A stretch of DNA of 64,000 nt from Scheffersomyces stipitis CBS 6054 (Eukaryota; Ascomycota; Pichiomycetes; Serinales; Debaryomycetaceae), in assembly GCF_000209165.1 (NCBI RefSeq), contig NC_009044.1, forward strand, positions 930,001-994,000, given 5' to 3'. Within the stretch, counting starts at the first letter, position 1, and each line of letters begins with the position of its first letter. Positions 28,155 to 38,386 of this stretch are shown here, piece by piece. The notes under the pieces were generated by a model. The model was not told the origin of the DNA, did no database searches, and saw nothing but the letters and a program-made list of their open reading frames with translations. Position numbers and translations under genes: made by a program.

Positions 28155-29531
28155 TTACTTCTTACCAGCCTTGACAGCAGCCTTGGTAACCTTACCAGCC
28201 TTGTCAGACTTTTCAACAGACTTGATGACACCGACGGCAACGGTTTGTCTCATGTCTCTGACGGCGAATCTACCTAAAGGTGGGTAGTCAGTGAAGGCTT
28301 CAACACACATTGGCTTGGTTGGGACCATCTTGACGATAGCAGCATCACCGGACTTGACGAACTTAGGGTTTTCTTCCAACTTCTTACCAGTTCTTCTGTC
28401 GATCTTTTCAATCAAGGTGTCGAACTTACAAGCAATGTGGGCAGTGTGACAATCCAAGACTGGAGAGTAACCAGAGGAGATTTGACCTGGGTGGTTCAAG
28501 ACGATAACTTGAGCGTTGAAAGATTCAGCAGCCTTTGGTGGGTCGTTCTTGGAGTCACCACAGACGTTACCTCTTCTGATTTCCTTGACGGAAACGTTCT
28601 TGACGTTGAAACCAACGTTGTCACCTGGGACACCTTCAGTCAATTGTTCGTGGTGCATTTCGACGGACTTGACTTCAGTGGTGACACCAGCTGGGGCAAA
28701 GGTGACAACCATACCGGCCTTGATGATACCGGTTTCAACTCTACCGACTGGCACCGTACCAATACCACCGATCTTGTAAACATCTTGCAATGGCAATCTC
28801 AATGGCTTGTCGGTTGGTCTCGAAGGTGGTTCGATAGCGTCAATGGCTTCCAACAAGGTCTTACCAGAGGACTTACCGGCCTTGGTTTCCTTTTCCCAAC
28901 CCTTGTACCATGGGCAGTTTGGAGATGGTTCAATCATGTTGTCACCGTTCCAACCAGAGATTGGGACGAATGGAACAGTCTTTGGGTTGTAACCGACCTT
29001 CTTGACGAAGTTAGAGGTTTCCTTGACGATTTCTTCGAATCTGTTCTTGTCCCACTTGACGGAGTCCATCTTGTTGACAGCAACAATCAATTGCTTAACA
29101 CCCAAGGTGTAGGCAAGCAAAGCGTGTTCTCTGGTTTGACCGTCCTTGGAGATACCAGCTTCGAATTCACCGGTACCACCAGCGATAATCAAAATAGCAC
29201 AGTCAGCTTGGGAAGTACCAGTGATCATGTTCTTGATGAAATCTCTGTGACCTGGAGCATCAATGACGGTGACGTGGTACTTTGGAGTTTCGAACTTCCA
29301 CAAAGCGATATCGATGGTGATACCTCTTTCTCTTTCAGCCTTAAGTTTGTCCAAAACCCAAGCGTACTTGAAAGAACCCTTACCCAATTCAGCGGCTTCC
29401 TTTTCGAACTTTTCAATGGTTCTCTTGTCGATACCACCACACTTGAAGATCAAGTGTCCGGTGGTGGTGGACTTACCAGAGTCGACGTGACCAATAACAA
29501 CGACGTTAACGTGAGTCTTTTCCTTACCCAT
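28155..29531 (-). CDS. TEF1: Translation elongation factor EF-1 alpha (458 aa)
   Basis: Full-length eEF1A delivers aminoacyl-tRNA to the ribosome. The GTPase motifs are GHVDSGKST (14-22), DAPGH and NKMD. Domains 2 and 3 follow, including the conserved RRGNVCGDS and [14 protein letters not shown]. The length of 458 matches other yeasts. Codon use is extremely biased (TTG for Leu, AGA for Arg, GGT for Gly), and I noticed no CTG, as expected for the most expressed genes of a CTG-Ser yeast. A minus-strand TATA tract (29603-29616) lies about 70-85 bp upstream. The opposite strand stays open for 367 codons as a by-product of the codon bias. Confidence 0.99.
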   Translation of the reverse strand: MGKEKTHVNVVVIGHVDSGKSTTTGHLIFKCGGIDKRTIEKFEKEAAELGKGSFKYAWVLDKLKAERERGITIDIALWKFETPKYHVTVIDAPGHRDFIKNMITGTSQADCAILIIAGGTGEFEAGISKDGQTREHALLAYTLGVKQLIVAVNKMDSVKWDKNRFEEIVKETSNFVKKVGYNPKTVPFVPISGWNGDNMIEPSPNCPWYKGWEKETKAGKSSGKTLLEAIDAIEPPSRPTDKPLRLPLQDVYKIGGIGTVPVGRVETGIIKAGMVVTFAPAGVTTEVKSVEMHHEQLTEGVPGDNVGFNVKNVSVKEIRRGNVCGDSKNDPPKAAESFNAQVIVLNHPGQISSGYSPVLDCHTAHIACKFDTLIEKIDRRTGKKLEENPKFVKSGDAAIVKMVPTKPMCVEAFTDYPPLGRFAVRDMRQTVAVGVIKSVEKSDKAGKVTKAAVKAGKK

Positions 29532-30160
29532 TTTGATTGATGTATTTAAAGATATACTGAAGAAGAAAAAGGAAAAAATTGTTTCCGAAAGAGAAGGAAG
29601 CCCTCATATATATTTAAATGGGTGGGTACCATGGGGATCTGCGTATGCGCGAGAAAATTTTTTTTCGGGTAACCAAACACGATGAGACGGCAAGTTCCAG
29701 TTTTGGTGGTGCGCGTGACAACTTCTCATGTGCACGTGAGAAAATGTATGTATTCCTAGGGCACCAGCCCTCATCAGATTTCAAACTGATGGCATTTCCT
29801 CAAATTTCACCTCTACAGTCGCATTGGATTCTCCAGCAACTAGATATCTGTAATTTCAACATAGATATAGACACAAGTTCTATATGTAGACATGGCCAAG
29901 TCAATACGTATTGTGCCGATATCGGTTCATTAAACTCAATCGTATTTTTCAATCATTATGGCAATTCTTTTCTGCTCCAATCCATCCTCTCTTATTAGAC
30001 TTTTTGCTCTTTTCTACATCTACTAAATATAGATAATTATAGTAATAGTACAGAATTACTTGATTCCGGTATATGTACATAGTATAATCAGGAATTTGCA
30101 CCCATTCAAATTGTTTCTTCTGTCTAGCGTTTTTGCTTTCCATTTTGGATGTTTCTTCTT
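29532..30160. other. TEF1 promoter and DPB11 3' region
   Basis: The TEF1 side has a TATA tract at 29603-29616, GTACC-flanked GC patches near 29625-29700 and CACGTG at 29734-29739. The DPB11 side is AT-rich 3' UTR. I see no gene. Confidence 0.55.
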
Positions 30161-32371
30161 CTACTTACTATATTTACCTGTCATCCTGGAACTTCTTCGG
30201 GAAGTCTTGGATTTACTCCTAGTATTGTTCTCTTTGTCTAGTTCCAGTTGCACTTCTGACTCTCCCAACTTTTTCAATAATTCTTCATTATTTCTGAGAG
30301 AATCATAATCCTGGTATCTGACCTGGGTTAACACCTCGTCATCTTCAATATTCGTTACGTCGTTATCGTCCATCATTTTCTCGTCTTCCGACTGCTGAGC
30401 AGCTTCTGCGACTCGAGTCAACTTTGCTGTAATTGACTCTGGCGATTGCCGTCCCACCAATCTTCCATACTTCTGTTTCTTTGTGCTGTTTCTTCTTGGA
30501 GATGGCAACTTCATAATACTGTCATCTTCGTCAAGCTTCCTTTTTGTAGCATCTTCGCGATCTTCTGGTTCTATCGAACCTCCATTATCAATGGTCTGCT
30601 CTGCTTCTTCCGGATGCATGTTTTGCACATACTCCAACAACGACTTGGGTCTGCTGTAGTTTTTGGGTGCAAAAATACACCAGGTCAAGTCCAACAAGTC
30701 CGGCATCACTGGCACCTCTCTGTTCACACTTAATTCTAATATTTCCCATAGATACGATATTGATACAATGGGGATTTCCCACTTCTTGGCGGCATTGATC
30801 TTGTTCTTGGACGAAATAACAGACACCGAGGAAGTACCAGATTGGTAGGTGGGACAATTGGTGATGTCTGGATACTTGTATTGGAACAATTTGGGAGAAT
30901 TCTTGCTAAGATTTGTCTTGAACAAGTTGATGTTGATGATCAACAAGTCTCTTTTCGACGTCAAGGTTTCACAGAACTCGAATCCAAGATTGTTGATGAG
31001 CTTTTCGATATGTAGAAGTTCAATTCCAGTAAACCCAGTAATACAGATTTTGAACTTCTTGTTCGAGCTAATCATGCCCTTCAAGGGTTGACTCCATCTG
31101 TCGATTACAGCACTACTGTAGAAAATAGATCGTTCTATAAACCATTCGGTTACCACTTTTATATCTCCATCACTGATCTTGGATTTTATCAGTGGTGCTA
31201 GAATTTTGAGCATCATCAGCGACTGCGAGCCATTAGCTGCTGGTAGGATGATATGCGTGATTGTGCTGTCCATAGTGTCTGTGCTTATTTCACCGCCGTG
31301 ATTTGCTATAGCCTGTGAGAGCAAGTTCGCCTGATGATCTGTGAACCCGATCAATAGAAAGTTGTAGCCCAGAAACAACAGTCTCTGCTGGAGCTCTTTC
31401 TGTTCTTGTATACTTCGTTTCTCCATGAATGAAGATGTACGTATAGTCTCCTTTTCGATAATAGAAGATTTCGGGACGCTAAGATCAGATTCAGGCTCAT
31501 CATCCCACAAAGAATCACGGACAAAACGACGTGTTTGCTGTCTCGTATGGTCCATGATAGAATTCCATATTTCTGCATTTTTCTTCAAAGGTTTCTTAGT
31601 CTTTTCTGCTTGGAATTCATTAGCATCGACAGCTACGGAAGCCACAGTACTTTGTTCGGGTTGGGTTTTGGCTAAAATAAGTTGTTTCCATACTTTAGAT
31701 CCAGATTCGTAAAGAGTTTTAGTGTCTTCAGACAACTTATAATCTTCCATGTCGAGTGCAGCCCCTCGAATGAGGCTATCGTGTATCCAAAGAGGGTGAA
31801 CTACGGGGATTCTCCACTCTACAGCCTTTGAATATCGTTTACCTCCTGTTTGTGTGGTGACGATACAAGAATTGCTATTAGTGAGCGAGTCCGCTGGTTT
31901 TCCACCGTTTTTCGCCACTTCAGAAGCCAAAGATCTGTACATGAAATAGTCTGAAAGTGATTCTTTGCTTGCTGGTTTCTTGCGGAAACTGCTATTGGTA
32001 AACAAATGGCTCCAGTACGAATCAGACAGTTCAATACGGGAAATGCAAATGGACAACCCAGAGAATACGGGCTGCTTGTAGGAGAGTATCTGTAGCTTTT
32101 CAGAATCATCATCATCTCCTCTGATCCAGCAGTCGTAGAGCTCAAGGATCGAGTCCTCCGTAAGAAATGTCACGTCGTAACGTTCTTTGATACAGAATTG
32201 GTATTTTGCCGTGTCTCTATCCCCCACCAAGAGAAACCGCACATCGCTCATAAGATCACTATAATGGATACCACCGAGAGCAGCGATTTTTTCAGCAATC
32301 TCTTCTCGTTTTTTGGCCTTGATTCCAGTACAGCAGAAGGAAAGACCGTCGAGCGGTTTCTTATTGGCCAT
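30161..32371 (-). CDS. DPB11: BRCT-repeat replication initiation protein Dpb11/TopBP1 (736 aa)
   Basis: The start is the ATG at 32371 (MANKKPLDGLSFCCTG); upstream codons lack an ATG. Four BRCT repeats are visible: about 5-85, 102-215, 325-412 and 430-555, with the typical W in ILELYDCWI, HPLWIHDSL, VTEWFIE and ISYLWEIL. The arrangement in two pairs plus a basic C-terminal tail matches Dpb11 (764 residues in S. cerevisiae). That protein binds phosphorylated Sld2 and Sld3 to fire origins and activates Mec1 in the checkpoint. The tail (KSKTSRRSSRMTGKYSK) looks like a nuclear signal. An MCB box lies about 104 bp upstream. Confidence 0.88.
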   Translation of the reverse strand: MANKKPLDGLSFCCTGIKAKKREEIAEKIAALGGIHYSDLMSDVRFLLVGDRDTAKYQFCIKERYDVTFLTEDSILELYDCWIRGDDDDSEKLQILSYKQPVFSGLSICISRIELSDSYWSHLFTNSSFRKKPASKESLSDYFMYRSLASEVAKNGGKPADSLTNSNSCIVTTQTGGKRYSKAVEWRIPVVHPLWIHDSLIRGAALDMEDYKLSEDTKTLYESGSKVWKQLILAKTQPEQSTVASVAVDANEFQAEKTKKPLKKNAEIWNSIMDHTRQQTRRFVRDSLWDDEPESDLSVPKSSIIEKETIRTSSFMEKRSIQEQKELQQRLLFLGYNFLLIGFTDHQANLLSQAIANHGGEISTDTMDSTITHIILPAANGSQSLMMLKILAPLIKSKISDGDIKVVTEWFIERSIFYSSAVIDRWSQPLKGMISSNKKFKICITGFTGIELLHIEKLINNLGFEFCETLTSKRDLLIININLFKTNLSKNSPKLFQYKYPDITNCPTYQSGTSSVSVISSKNKINAAKKWEIPIVSISYLWEILELSVNREVPVMPDLLDLTWCIFAPKNYSRPKSLLEYVQNMHPEEAEQTIDNGGSIEPEDREDATKRKLDEDDSIMKLPSPRRNSTKKQKYGRLVGRQSPESITAKLTRVAEAAQQSEDEKMMDDNDVTNIEDDEVLTQVRYQDYDSLRNNEELLKKLGESEVQLELDKENNTRSKSKTSRRSSRMTGKYSK

Positions 32372-32474
32372 CTTTACAGGGCATAACACAAGCGGAAGGT
32401 GAGCTGAAGTGGATCTTGAATTGTAGATTCGTATTTCATTACATTCAAGATTGTTCTACAGAAGTGCTGCATAG

Positions 32475-32480
32475 ACGCGT
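32475..32480. promoter_or_regulatory. MCB box upstream of DPB11
   Basis: ACGCGT, the MluI cell-cycle box bound by MBF, lies 104-109 bp upstream of the DPB11 ATG. MCB boxes drive G1/S transcription of replication genes, which fits DPB11. Confidence 0.5.
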
Positions 32481-32841
32481 ATAACTTGGTCGACGGCACA
32501 TTAGAGATGGCAGAACCACAGAAGCACACGATGTGTTTACGGGAACGAGATCAGACGGCTGCCAGAGATAACGATTGTGCAGATTTGACATTTCTTCTAT
32601 TACTCAATTGTGCAATACTGAAGAGTAGAATATAGTATATCCAAAATATTCAAGCTTTGGCCATGAAACTAACATTTAGTTTTGTATGCGAATAGAAGTG
32701 AAGAGATAAACTGTTTGAGTTATGCGTTTTATCAAATATGTGTCTTCACTATACCTCTAAGTAGTTCTACTGGCAGATGCATATCACTCTCTCTCAATAT
32801 AACATACCCATCGACTTTACGTTGGAATTACTAGCGTCTCT

Positions 32842-33072
32842 TCATTGGACCTTATAGTCATATAGATTCGTGGTCGCACGTCCCTCTGCTGCTGCGTCCT
32901 TGTTTGCACCCATTTTCCGGTCATGAACTGAACCTTGCTTATCTGATAATTGAACGATAATTGACTTTGGAAAGTCATACTTTATAGACCACTTCACTAT
33001 ATACTCAAAAATTGTAGTAGCTCCACACATATGTTCGCCAATTTTATCAATTTCTAAAAAGTTTGCAGACAT
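32842..33072 (-). CDS. Small hypothetical ORF (76 aa)
   Basis: This is an ATG-initiated frame with TGA stop, no CTG codon and an ordinary amino-acid mix. The product runs MSANFLEIDKIGEHMCGATT to a C-terminus rich in small and charged residues (GANKDAAAEGRATTNLYDY). It has no signal peptide and no strong membrane helix, and I recognise no family. It is 470 bp upstream of DPB11 on the same strand. It may be a real small gene or a chance ORF. Confidence 0.3.
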   Translation of the reverse strand: MSANFLEIDKIGEHMCGATTIFEYIVKWSIKYDFPKSIIVQLSDKQGSVHDRKMGANKDAAAEGRATTNLYDYKVQ

Positions 33073-33503
33073 AATAGAAAAAATATTTCACGATTGCAAC
33101 TTCTGATTCATCAATTGTCTCCAAACAATACAAGGTACGAAGTTAAACATCATGTTTTGGAAAAACAAATACTACAAAGGACAACTAATACCATAGCACT
33201 GTATCTGTGATATAAAACTTTTGACATTTAATCCTTCATGTGTTTCTTAGCTCATTTTTTCACTTCTTCACATTCGTATATCCTTTATATCCTCGGCAGA
33301 ACTTATTTTTTCCCCAGATTGTTCGCTTGGAGTGGAGATAAGTGCCCTCTTATTTCCACTGGACGTCCATCGAATCCTAGTCCACCCATTATTCTTTTTC
33401 AGCATCCTATCTATCGACACTAAGTGCTCTCAATCTGCTCATATCGCTACAACCTCAAGCCAATCTTGAAATAAATTTGTTATCCATTCCACATCCGTTC
33501 ATC

Positions 33504-34703
33504 ATGCCTTTGACTCCTGCAACCTCACCTTTATATACCTACTCCCTCAAGACGACAGAGGCCTCCCACCCACGGCACCCGGGCTCGGTGATTCTCGAAA
33601 CACCTTCGCCAAATCCGGAGGATTACAGGATGCTGTTGGTTTCCAGAAAGTACATCACAACTTCGAAAAATTTCGAAGGTAGAACACCGATCAACATCGT
33701 TTTCCTCCATGGAAATGGAATGAACAAGGGCATGTGGCATTATCACATAGACCAGTTATATCAGAAGTACAGCGGATCAAGCACATACTACCTCAATGTG
33801 GTCATTGCTTTGGACGCTGTGCATGCCGGCGATTCTGCTTTCCTCAATAGAAAGAAATTAGGAAATGTCATTGATTGGAACGATATGGCCAGAGACATAC
33901 TCCAAATAGTCAAATTCCAGGAGAAGAATGTCTTTGAAGTTCCAGGAGCCATTAACCTAGCCGTTGGTCATTCTATGTCAGGAGCAGCCTTGTTGATGGC
34001 CTCTATCTGCGATCCCTACTTTTTCACAGCAGTCATGTTGGTCAACCCCGTTGCTTACCACACACCAGAAATGCGTTCTCTAGTCCAAATTGCCTACCAC
34101 AACTGGATAGTTCGCAACAAAATCGTGACCAAGTTCGAAATTCCTAAAGGTATCAAATGGAGCGAACATATTCTTAAATACTACAAAAAAGTTTCGTTCT
34201 ACAAGGAATTTGACGACCGAGTTCTTGAAAACATGATTGAGGATGAGATCCCAGACTTCTATGATATCAACAAAGACTACCAGGAAGTTCGCATGAAGCA
34301 TGATGGAATCGGAGAGTACATTGCCTACTTTAGTGCTTACTCTTCTGTATCCCATGCCATGGAAATGTACAAGACAATCCAGACTCCAATTTATCATGTG
34401 TGGTCAGACGGCGACTCTGTACCAACCGAGGGAGTTGAATTTATCCGGAACTCGATTCCTAATGTCACTAAGATAGATTTACCTGATACAGGTCATTCTG
34501 TGAATGGGACCCATCCTGATCTCACGATTGAAAAGATCACCGAGATGATTGAGGATAGAATTGAAATTGCCGAGAAGACATCACCCTTAAACGACTTTGG
34601 ATACCTAAAGAAGTACGGCAAGGACTACAAGAGTAAGCTTTTTGAATTGACGTTTTCCGAGCATATCCCTGATGTCAAGGGTCCCTTCTACAGCAAGTTC
34701 TAG
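33504..34703 (+). CDS. Alpha/beta hydrolase, LPX1-like peroxisomal lipase (399 aa)
   Basis: The start is the ATG at 33504; the nine codons upstream lack an ATG. The alpha/beta-hydrolase landmarks are the oxyanion strand IVFLHGNG (about 65-72), the nucleophile elbow GHSMSG with Ser157, and a C-terminal histidine in DTGHSVNGTH. The elbow reads G-x-S-x-S rather than the usual G-x-S-x-G. The last three residues are SKF, a PTS1 variant used by yeast catalase A, so import into peroxisomes is likely. The protein resembles S. cerevisiae Lpx1 (YOR084W), a peroxisomal triacylglycerol lipase. The substrate is unproven. Confidence 0.75.
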   Translation: MPLTPATSPLYTYSLKTTEASHPRHPGSVILETPSPNPEDYRMLLVSRKYITTSKNFEGRTPINIVFLHGNGMNKGMWHYHIDQLYQKYSGSSTYYLNVVIALDAVHAGDSAFLNRKKLGNVIDWNDMARDILQIVKFQEKNVFEVPGAINLAVGHSMSGAALLMASICDPYFFTAVMLVNPVAYHTPEMRSLVQIAYHNWIVRNKIVTKFEIPKGIKWSEHILKYYKKVSFYKEFDDRVLENMIEDEIPDFYDINKDYQEVRMKHDGIGEYIAYFSAYSSVSHAMEMYKTIQTPIYHVWSDGDSVPTEGVEFIRNSIPNVTKIDLPDTGHSVNGTHPDLTIEKITEMIEDRIEIAEKTSPLNDFGYLKKYGKDYKSKLFELTFSEHIPDVKGPFYSKF

Positions 34704-35313
34704 AATGCAGATAGATAGTTAGTCCTAACCACCAATCTCAAGATAAGGTACAGACATTTATATAGACATTCATTGAAATTATTTATTATACGAAATTACT
34801 AAGAAGTGTGAACCGTTATGATAGTGTGAATTAGTGAAAAAAATCAATATTTTTCGCAGTCATATATGTATAAGCTTTTGTGCGACAATCTGCCCCAGAG
34901 TATTGGTTGCTTAATAATTGCGCTTGAAAATCAGATCGCAAATTCAAGTTTAATGAATTTATTTAATTCTTTAAGATCGGTATTGCTTTACCTTAAAACA
35001 AAGACAAATTTGCTAGAATTACTGATAAAGAAGCGAATTCTTTCAGATTACATTTCGTTTAGTTTGCTTTTACATACTTAGAAACATTTCTTTGTGACGT
35101 AGATCGCGTCTATTCTTACTATCAAACTCTGGCCCATCTTTCTATCTAACAGAGATCCTTTTTGCAACAATTCAAACACAATTGCAAACATTCTGCTGCA
35201 GCACATAAATCTGTCGGCATTATCTCCCTTTGTTAGAATTAGCCAAATTGCTTTGCTTGGCCAATTGTCGATTTGCTCTTACCAAACGCGTCCTCCCAAT
35301 CTATTCCAAGACC
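34704..35313. other. Intergenic region upstream of MAG1-like gene
   Basis: AT-rich left half (LPX1-like 3' UTR). TGCCCCAG is at 34891-34898 and ACGCGT at 35286-35291, only 23 bp before the MAG1 ATG. A TATACGA at about 34787 is likely incidental. A 71-codon frame at 34866 has no support. Confidence 0.5.
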
Positions 35314-36342
35314 ATGGTAGCCTTAACCAGATCCAAGTCTGGACCCAAAGTCATCCCAGAAGTTAGAAAGGTACTTGCTTCATTCGATGATGCTATGGAT
35401 GCAAAAGAAACTAAAGTGAAAGTTCCTAGGTTGAAGAAGACTAGCTCCGATTTGGGAACCCCATCCCCAAAGAAGAGCCCTAAAAAGATTAAAATTGACT
35501 ATGAGGATGCTTTGCATCACATTGTCGTTCCTGATGATTATAGTCTTCCCAAAGAATTTGAAGAATTCCATGTCGCCGAGTTTGTGAAGGGCTTGAAACA
35601 TGTCATAAAGCAGGACAAATCCTTGTATCGCGCGGTCGTGAGAGAAAACTTTAATTCATTTGCTAGAACTACAGAACCAAAGAAAGAGGGTCACGAATTG
35701 ATTCTCAGTTACTGGTATGCATTGATTTCAAGTGTAATTGGCCAACAAATAAGTGGCCATGCTGCTCGTGCTGTCGAAAAGAAATTCAAGGATCTGTTCG
35801 GGGATGATGAAATGAACCCAGAAAACACTTTAAAAAAGTCCTTCGACGAATTGAGGGCTGTTGGATTGTCTAATATGAAGACAAAATATGTGATCAGCAT
35901 CAGTGAAGCATTTAGTGACCCGAAGAACAAGCTTACCGATCCAAAATTTTACGAGGGTCCATTGGAGGAAATTGTTGAAGAATTGGTGTCATTGAAAGGT
36001 ATTGGAGTTTGGTCCGCCAAGATGTTCGCAATTTTCACATTAAAGGAAATGGATGTATTTGCTGAAGATGATCTTGGTGTTGCCCGTGGCATGGCCAAAT
36101 ATGTTGTTCGTCGTCCTGAGGTTTTGGAAGAAGTCAAGCGCCTAGCATCAACCGACGAACAGGTCAAACTATTATTGAAGAAGAAGGCGAAGTTTGCAAA
36201 GAAAGACTCTAGACGTGACTGGACCCCTCTCCACGACGAGTACGTCAAATTGGCCGCTTTGAAATACAGTCCTTACCGTACAGCTTTGATGATGATCCTC
36301 TGGAGAATTGGTTCTACAAACCTTGATGTATTCACTAACTAA
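35314..36342 (+). CDS. MAG1: DNA-3-methyladenine glycosylase, HhH-GPD family (342 aa)
   Basis: The start is the ATG at 35314 (MVALTRSKSG); the upstream frame lacks an ATG. A basic N-terminal segment with SPKKSPKKIK may be a nuclear signal. The AlkA-type domain follows: YWYALISSVIGQQIS, then the helix-hairpin-helix LVSLKGIGVWSAKM and the catalytic Asp253 in FAEDDLG, ending with the YRTALMMILWR helix. The enzyme excises alkylated purines (3-methyladenine) to start base excision repair. It is about 45 residues longer than S. cerevisiae Mag1. Its TAA overlaps the stop codon of the convergent gene. Confidence 0.88.
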   Translation: MVALTRSKSGPKVIPEVRKVLASFDDAMDAKETKVKVPRLKKTSSDLGTPSPKKSPKKIKIDYEDALHHIVVPDDYSLPKEFEEFHVAEFVKGLKHVIKQDKSLYRAVVRENFNSFARTTEPKKEGHELILSYWYALISSVIGQQISGHAARAVEKKFKDLFGDDEMNPENTLKKSFDELRAVGLSNMKTKYVISISEAFSDPKNKLTDPKFYEGPLEEIVEELVSLKGIGVWSAKMFAIFTLKEMDVFAEDDLGVARGMAKYVVRRPEVLEEVKRLASTDEQVKLLLKKKAKFAKKDSRRDWTPLHDEYVKLAALKYSPYRTALMMILWRIGSTNLDVFTN

Positions 36343-37364
36343 ATCATCACTGAAACTAGCATTATAAATAGAGTCTTCCATCCTACTATAATTTCCTTTC
36401 GACACCCATTGAGCATATCTTCTTCTCCTCCGATGTCAATTATTCTGTTGTTCAGATCGCGCTCCAAGTCCTTTATCTTGTTAAGCTCCTTTTCTATTTC
36501 GACCAATCCGTAGTCCAAGCCTTTCTGTCTCAAGAATTTCAAGTCCTTCTCTTGAAACCCTTGGAAGTTTACTAAATAACTTATGAATTCTTCAATATTA
36601 AGTTCAATCTCGTTTTTGGGAGTAAAATTGTTTGGATCCTTATGGTCCAAACCGTATTCCTTGTAGTTATAATCTTGAAACTTAGAGCTGCTGTCAGCTC
36701 TACCTTGTTCCACTATGAGCTTGGTCCATCTCTTGAGATCGTTCTCATTTGAGGTTGTATCCTGGTAGTTGTTGATGTTCGTGGTCAAGAGCCTGTCTCT
36801 GTCAATTTGCTTCTGGGCAACAGTTGCAGCACGTGCTTTAGTGGTGAAGTAGAGGAATTCCTTGATCCATGATTTCTTCAGACTAACAGTAACACTGGGA
36901 TTGAAAGAAGCAGTAGGTTCCGCAGATGTTGAAACCTGAGTTGTGGAAGCTGATAAGGTCATTGTGGTTGTATACGAAGCTGCTAAGATTTGAAGAGTAA
37001 CATCTTCGAAAGAGTCTACAGCGATGCTACTAGAGGCTTGATCCACGTCGTTTTCTTCAGCAGCGTCTTTTTCGACCTGTTCTTGGTTGGGAAACCAAAA
37101 ATGATGGATTTTTTCTAGAGCAGCATACTGTTTAGCTTTGCTGTAGCGAGTGTTGGGTAGCTCTCCAATGGCTTTACCAGGGACGACAGGGACGACTAGA
37201 CCTTTTGGTTTGTCTGGGAGATATTGCCTAAATTTGGACTTGAAAGACGATCTGGAGAGCCTGTCCGATAAGTACTGGCGGGGGTTTTCAATTTGTTCGT
37301 CGTCAATAACAAGAGAGAGCGCCAGCGCCGAGTGAACTAGAATAAGTATGAAGACGAGGTTCAT
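36339..37364 (-). CDS. Secreted protein of unknown function, possible GPI anchor (341 aa)
   Basis: I do not recognise this gene. It has a clear N-terminal signal peptide (MNLVFILILVHSALALS). A middle region is rich in Ser/Thr/Ala (TTTMTLSASTTQVSTSAEPTAS, about 132-153) and likely O-mannosylated. A charged, helical, probably coiled-coil part lies at 270-315. The C-terminal stretch is hydrophobic (TLFIMLVSVMI). The sequence just before it (LNGCRKE) could hold a GPI omega site at N-G, though the hydrophobic tail is short; a C-terminal membrane anchor is the alternative. The TAG stop overlaps the MAG1 stop by two bases. Its promoter is the 2.6-kb region shared with the BNI4-like gene. Confidence 0.7.
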   Translation of the reverse strand: MNLVFILILVHSALALSLVIDDEQIENPRQYLSDRLSRSSFKSKFRQYLPDKPKGLVVPVVPGKAIGELPNTRYSKAKQYAALEKIHHFWFPNQEQVEKDAAEENDVDQASSSIAVDSFEDVTLQILAASYTTTMTLSASTTQVSTSAEPTASFNPSVTVSLKKSWIKEFLYFTTKARAATVAQKQIDRDRLLTTNINNYQDTTSNENDLKRWTKLIVEQGRADSSSKFQDYNYKEYGLDHKDPNNFTPKNEIELNIEEFISYLVNFQGFQEKDLKFLRQKGLDYGLVEIEKELNKIKDLERDLNNRIIDIGGEEDMLNGCRKEIIVGWKTLFIMLVSVMI

Positions 37365-38386
37365 CGGTTAGCAAGTGATTGTTAGAGATTGCAAATAGAC
37401 CTCCTATAGAGACTAAGAGAGCTGTTAGATACAAAACGATTGCAAAAATTCTATTTGTGGTAATAAAATTTCGCACCCAAAAAAAGAGACTACTGCTACT
37501 GAACCTCCACACATAGTCGAAGTAACAATGAGAGTTGCGGTACAATAAAACGAGAAAGACCCTGACACGGTATGCCGCAAGGACCCTGTGATATGTATGT
37601 AAGCCCTGCTGCAGAGCGTGTTTGAGCTGTCGGTTAGAATATAGAAAACAAGGCGAGCGAACTCAAAAAGCAAGTTAGCGAACAACTTGGCAAAGTTAAA
37701 TAAATAAATAAATATAAACAAACAGATATCTACATTTGACAAGTAACAGGAAACAAAATCTATGAAAAAAGCAAAAACATCAACAATAACAATATCCATG
37801 ACAACAACTAATACAAACTAATAGCAATTAATAGCAACTAACATTGCCAATCTCGCCCCAGGTGACGTTTCAGTTCGAACTAGGGTGCATTTCAAGGCGT
37901 TGGAACACCATCTACGAGCAGAGAAGGAAGCAGAGGCAGCATAATAATACAACCAGGTAAGATCGCGCATGGGCGATTTCTGTCAGCGTGTCCGTCATGT
38001 GAAGCCCGGATCTCTCTGAAACAGGCATCCGCTTTGTCTGAACAGAATGCTCTAAGTCTACAACAACAATAGAGAGAGTGAAAATATGGGCAAACTCCCT
38101 GGGCTCCAAAACATGGCTCCATATTAGGCAGAGGACAGGACCAAAACGGGGAGGATGGTGCACGTAATCGGAGTTGCACCAGAAACGAGGAGGGAGCGTG
38201 TCGATATTCAGGGGGCGGTTTGGAACCTTTGCGCCGCTTATGCCGGATGTGATAAGAAACAAAGAAAGAAACCAGGGTGACTAGGCAACATTAGAAAGTG
38301 AAAACTGAAGACAGAAATACTGAGGACAGTGAAGTTTCACGACACTATTTGCCAGTGAAGTAGTAGCATTCTGTTAGAGACGGAGT

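Larger units (their letters stand above)
32372..33503. other. Divergent intergenic region between DPB11 and LPX1-like gene
   Basis: On the DPB11 side there is ACGCGT (32475-32480). The middle holds an ATG-initiated 76-codon minus-strand frame (32842-33072), listed separately. On the right a pyrimidine-rich stretch (33230-33420) leads into the hydrolase gene. Confidence 0.5.

Noticed and set aside
28437..29540. 367-codon plus-strand ORF opposite TEF1
   Set aside because: It is the mirror of the very biased TEF1 codon usage, which removes antisense stops. The product is low in complexity and matches no family.
34787..34793. TATACGA after the LPX1-like gene as a sterol element
   Set aside because: It sits at the 3' end of one gene, far from the next start, and neither neighbour belongs to sterol synthesis.
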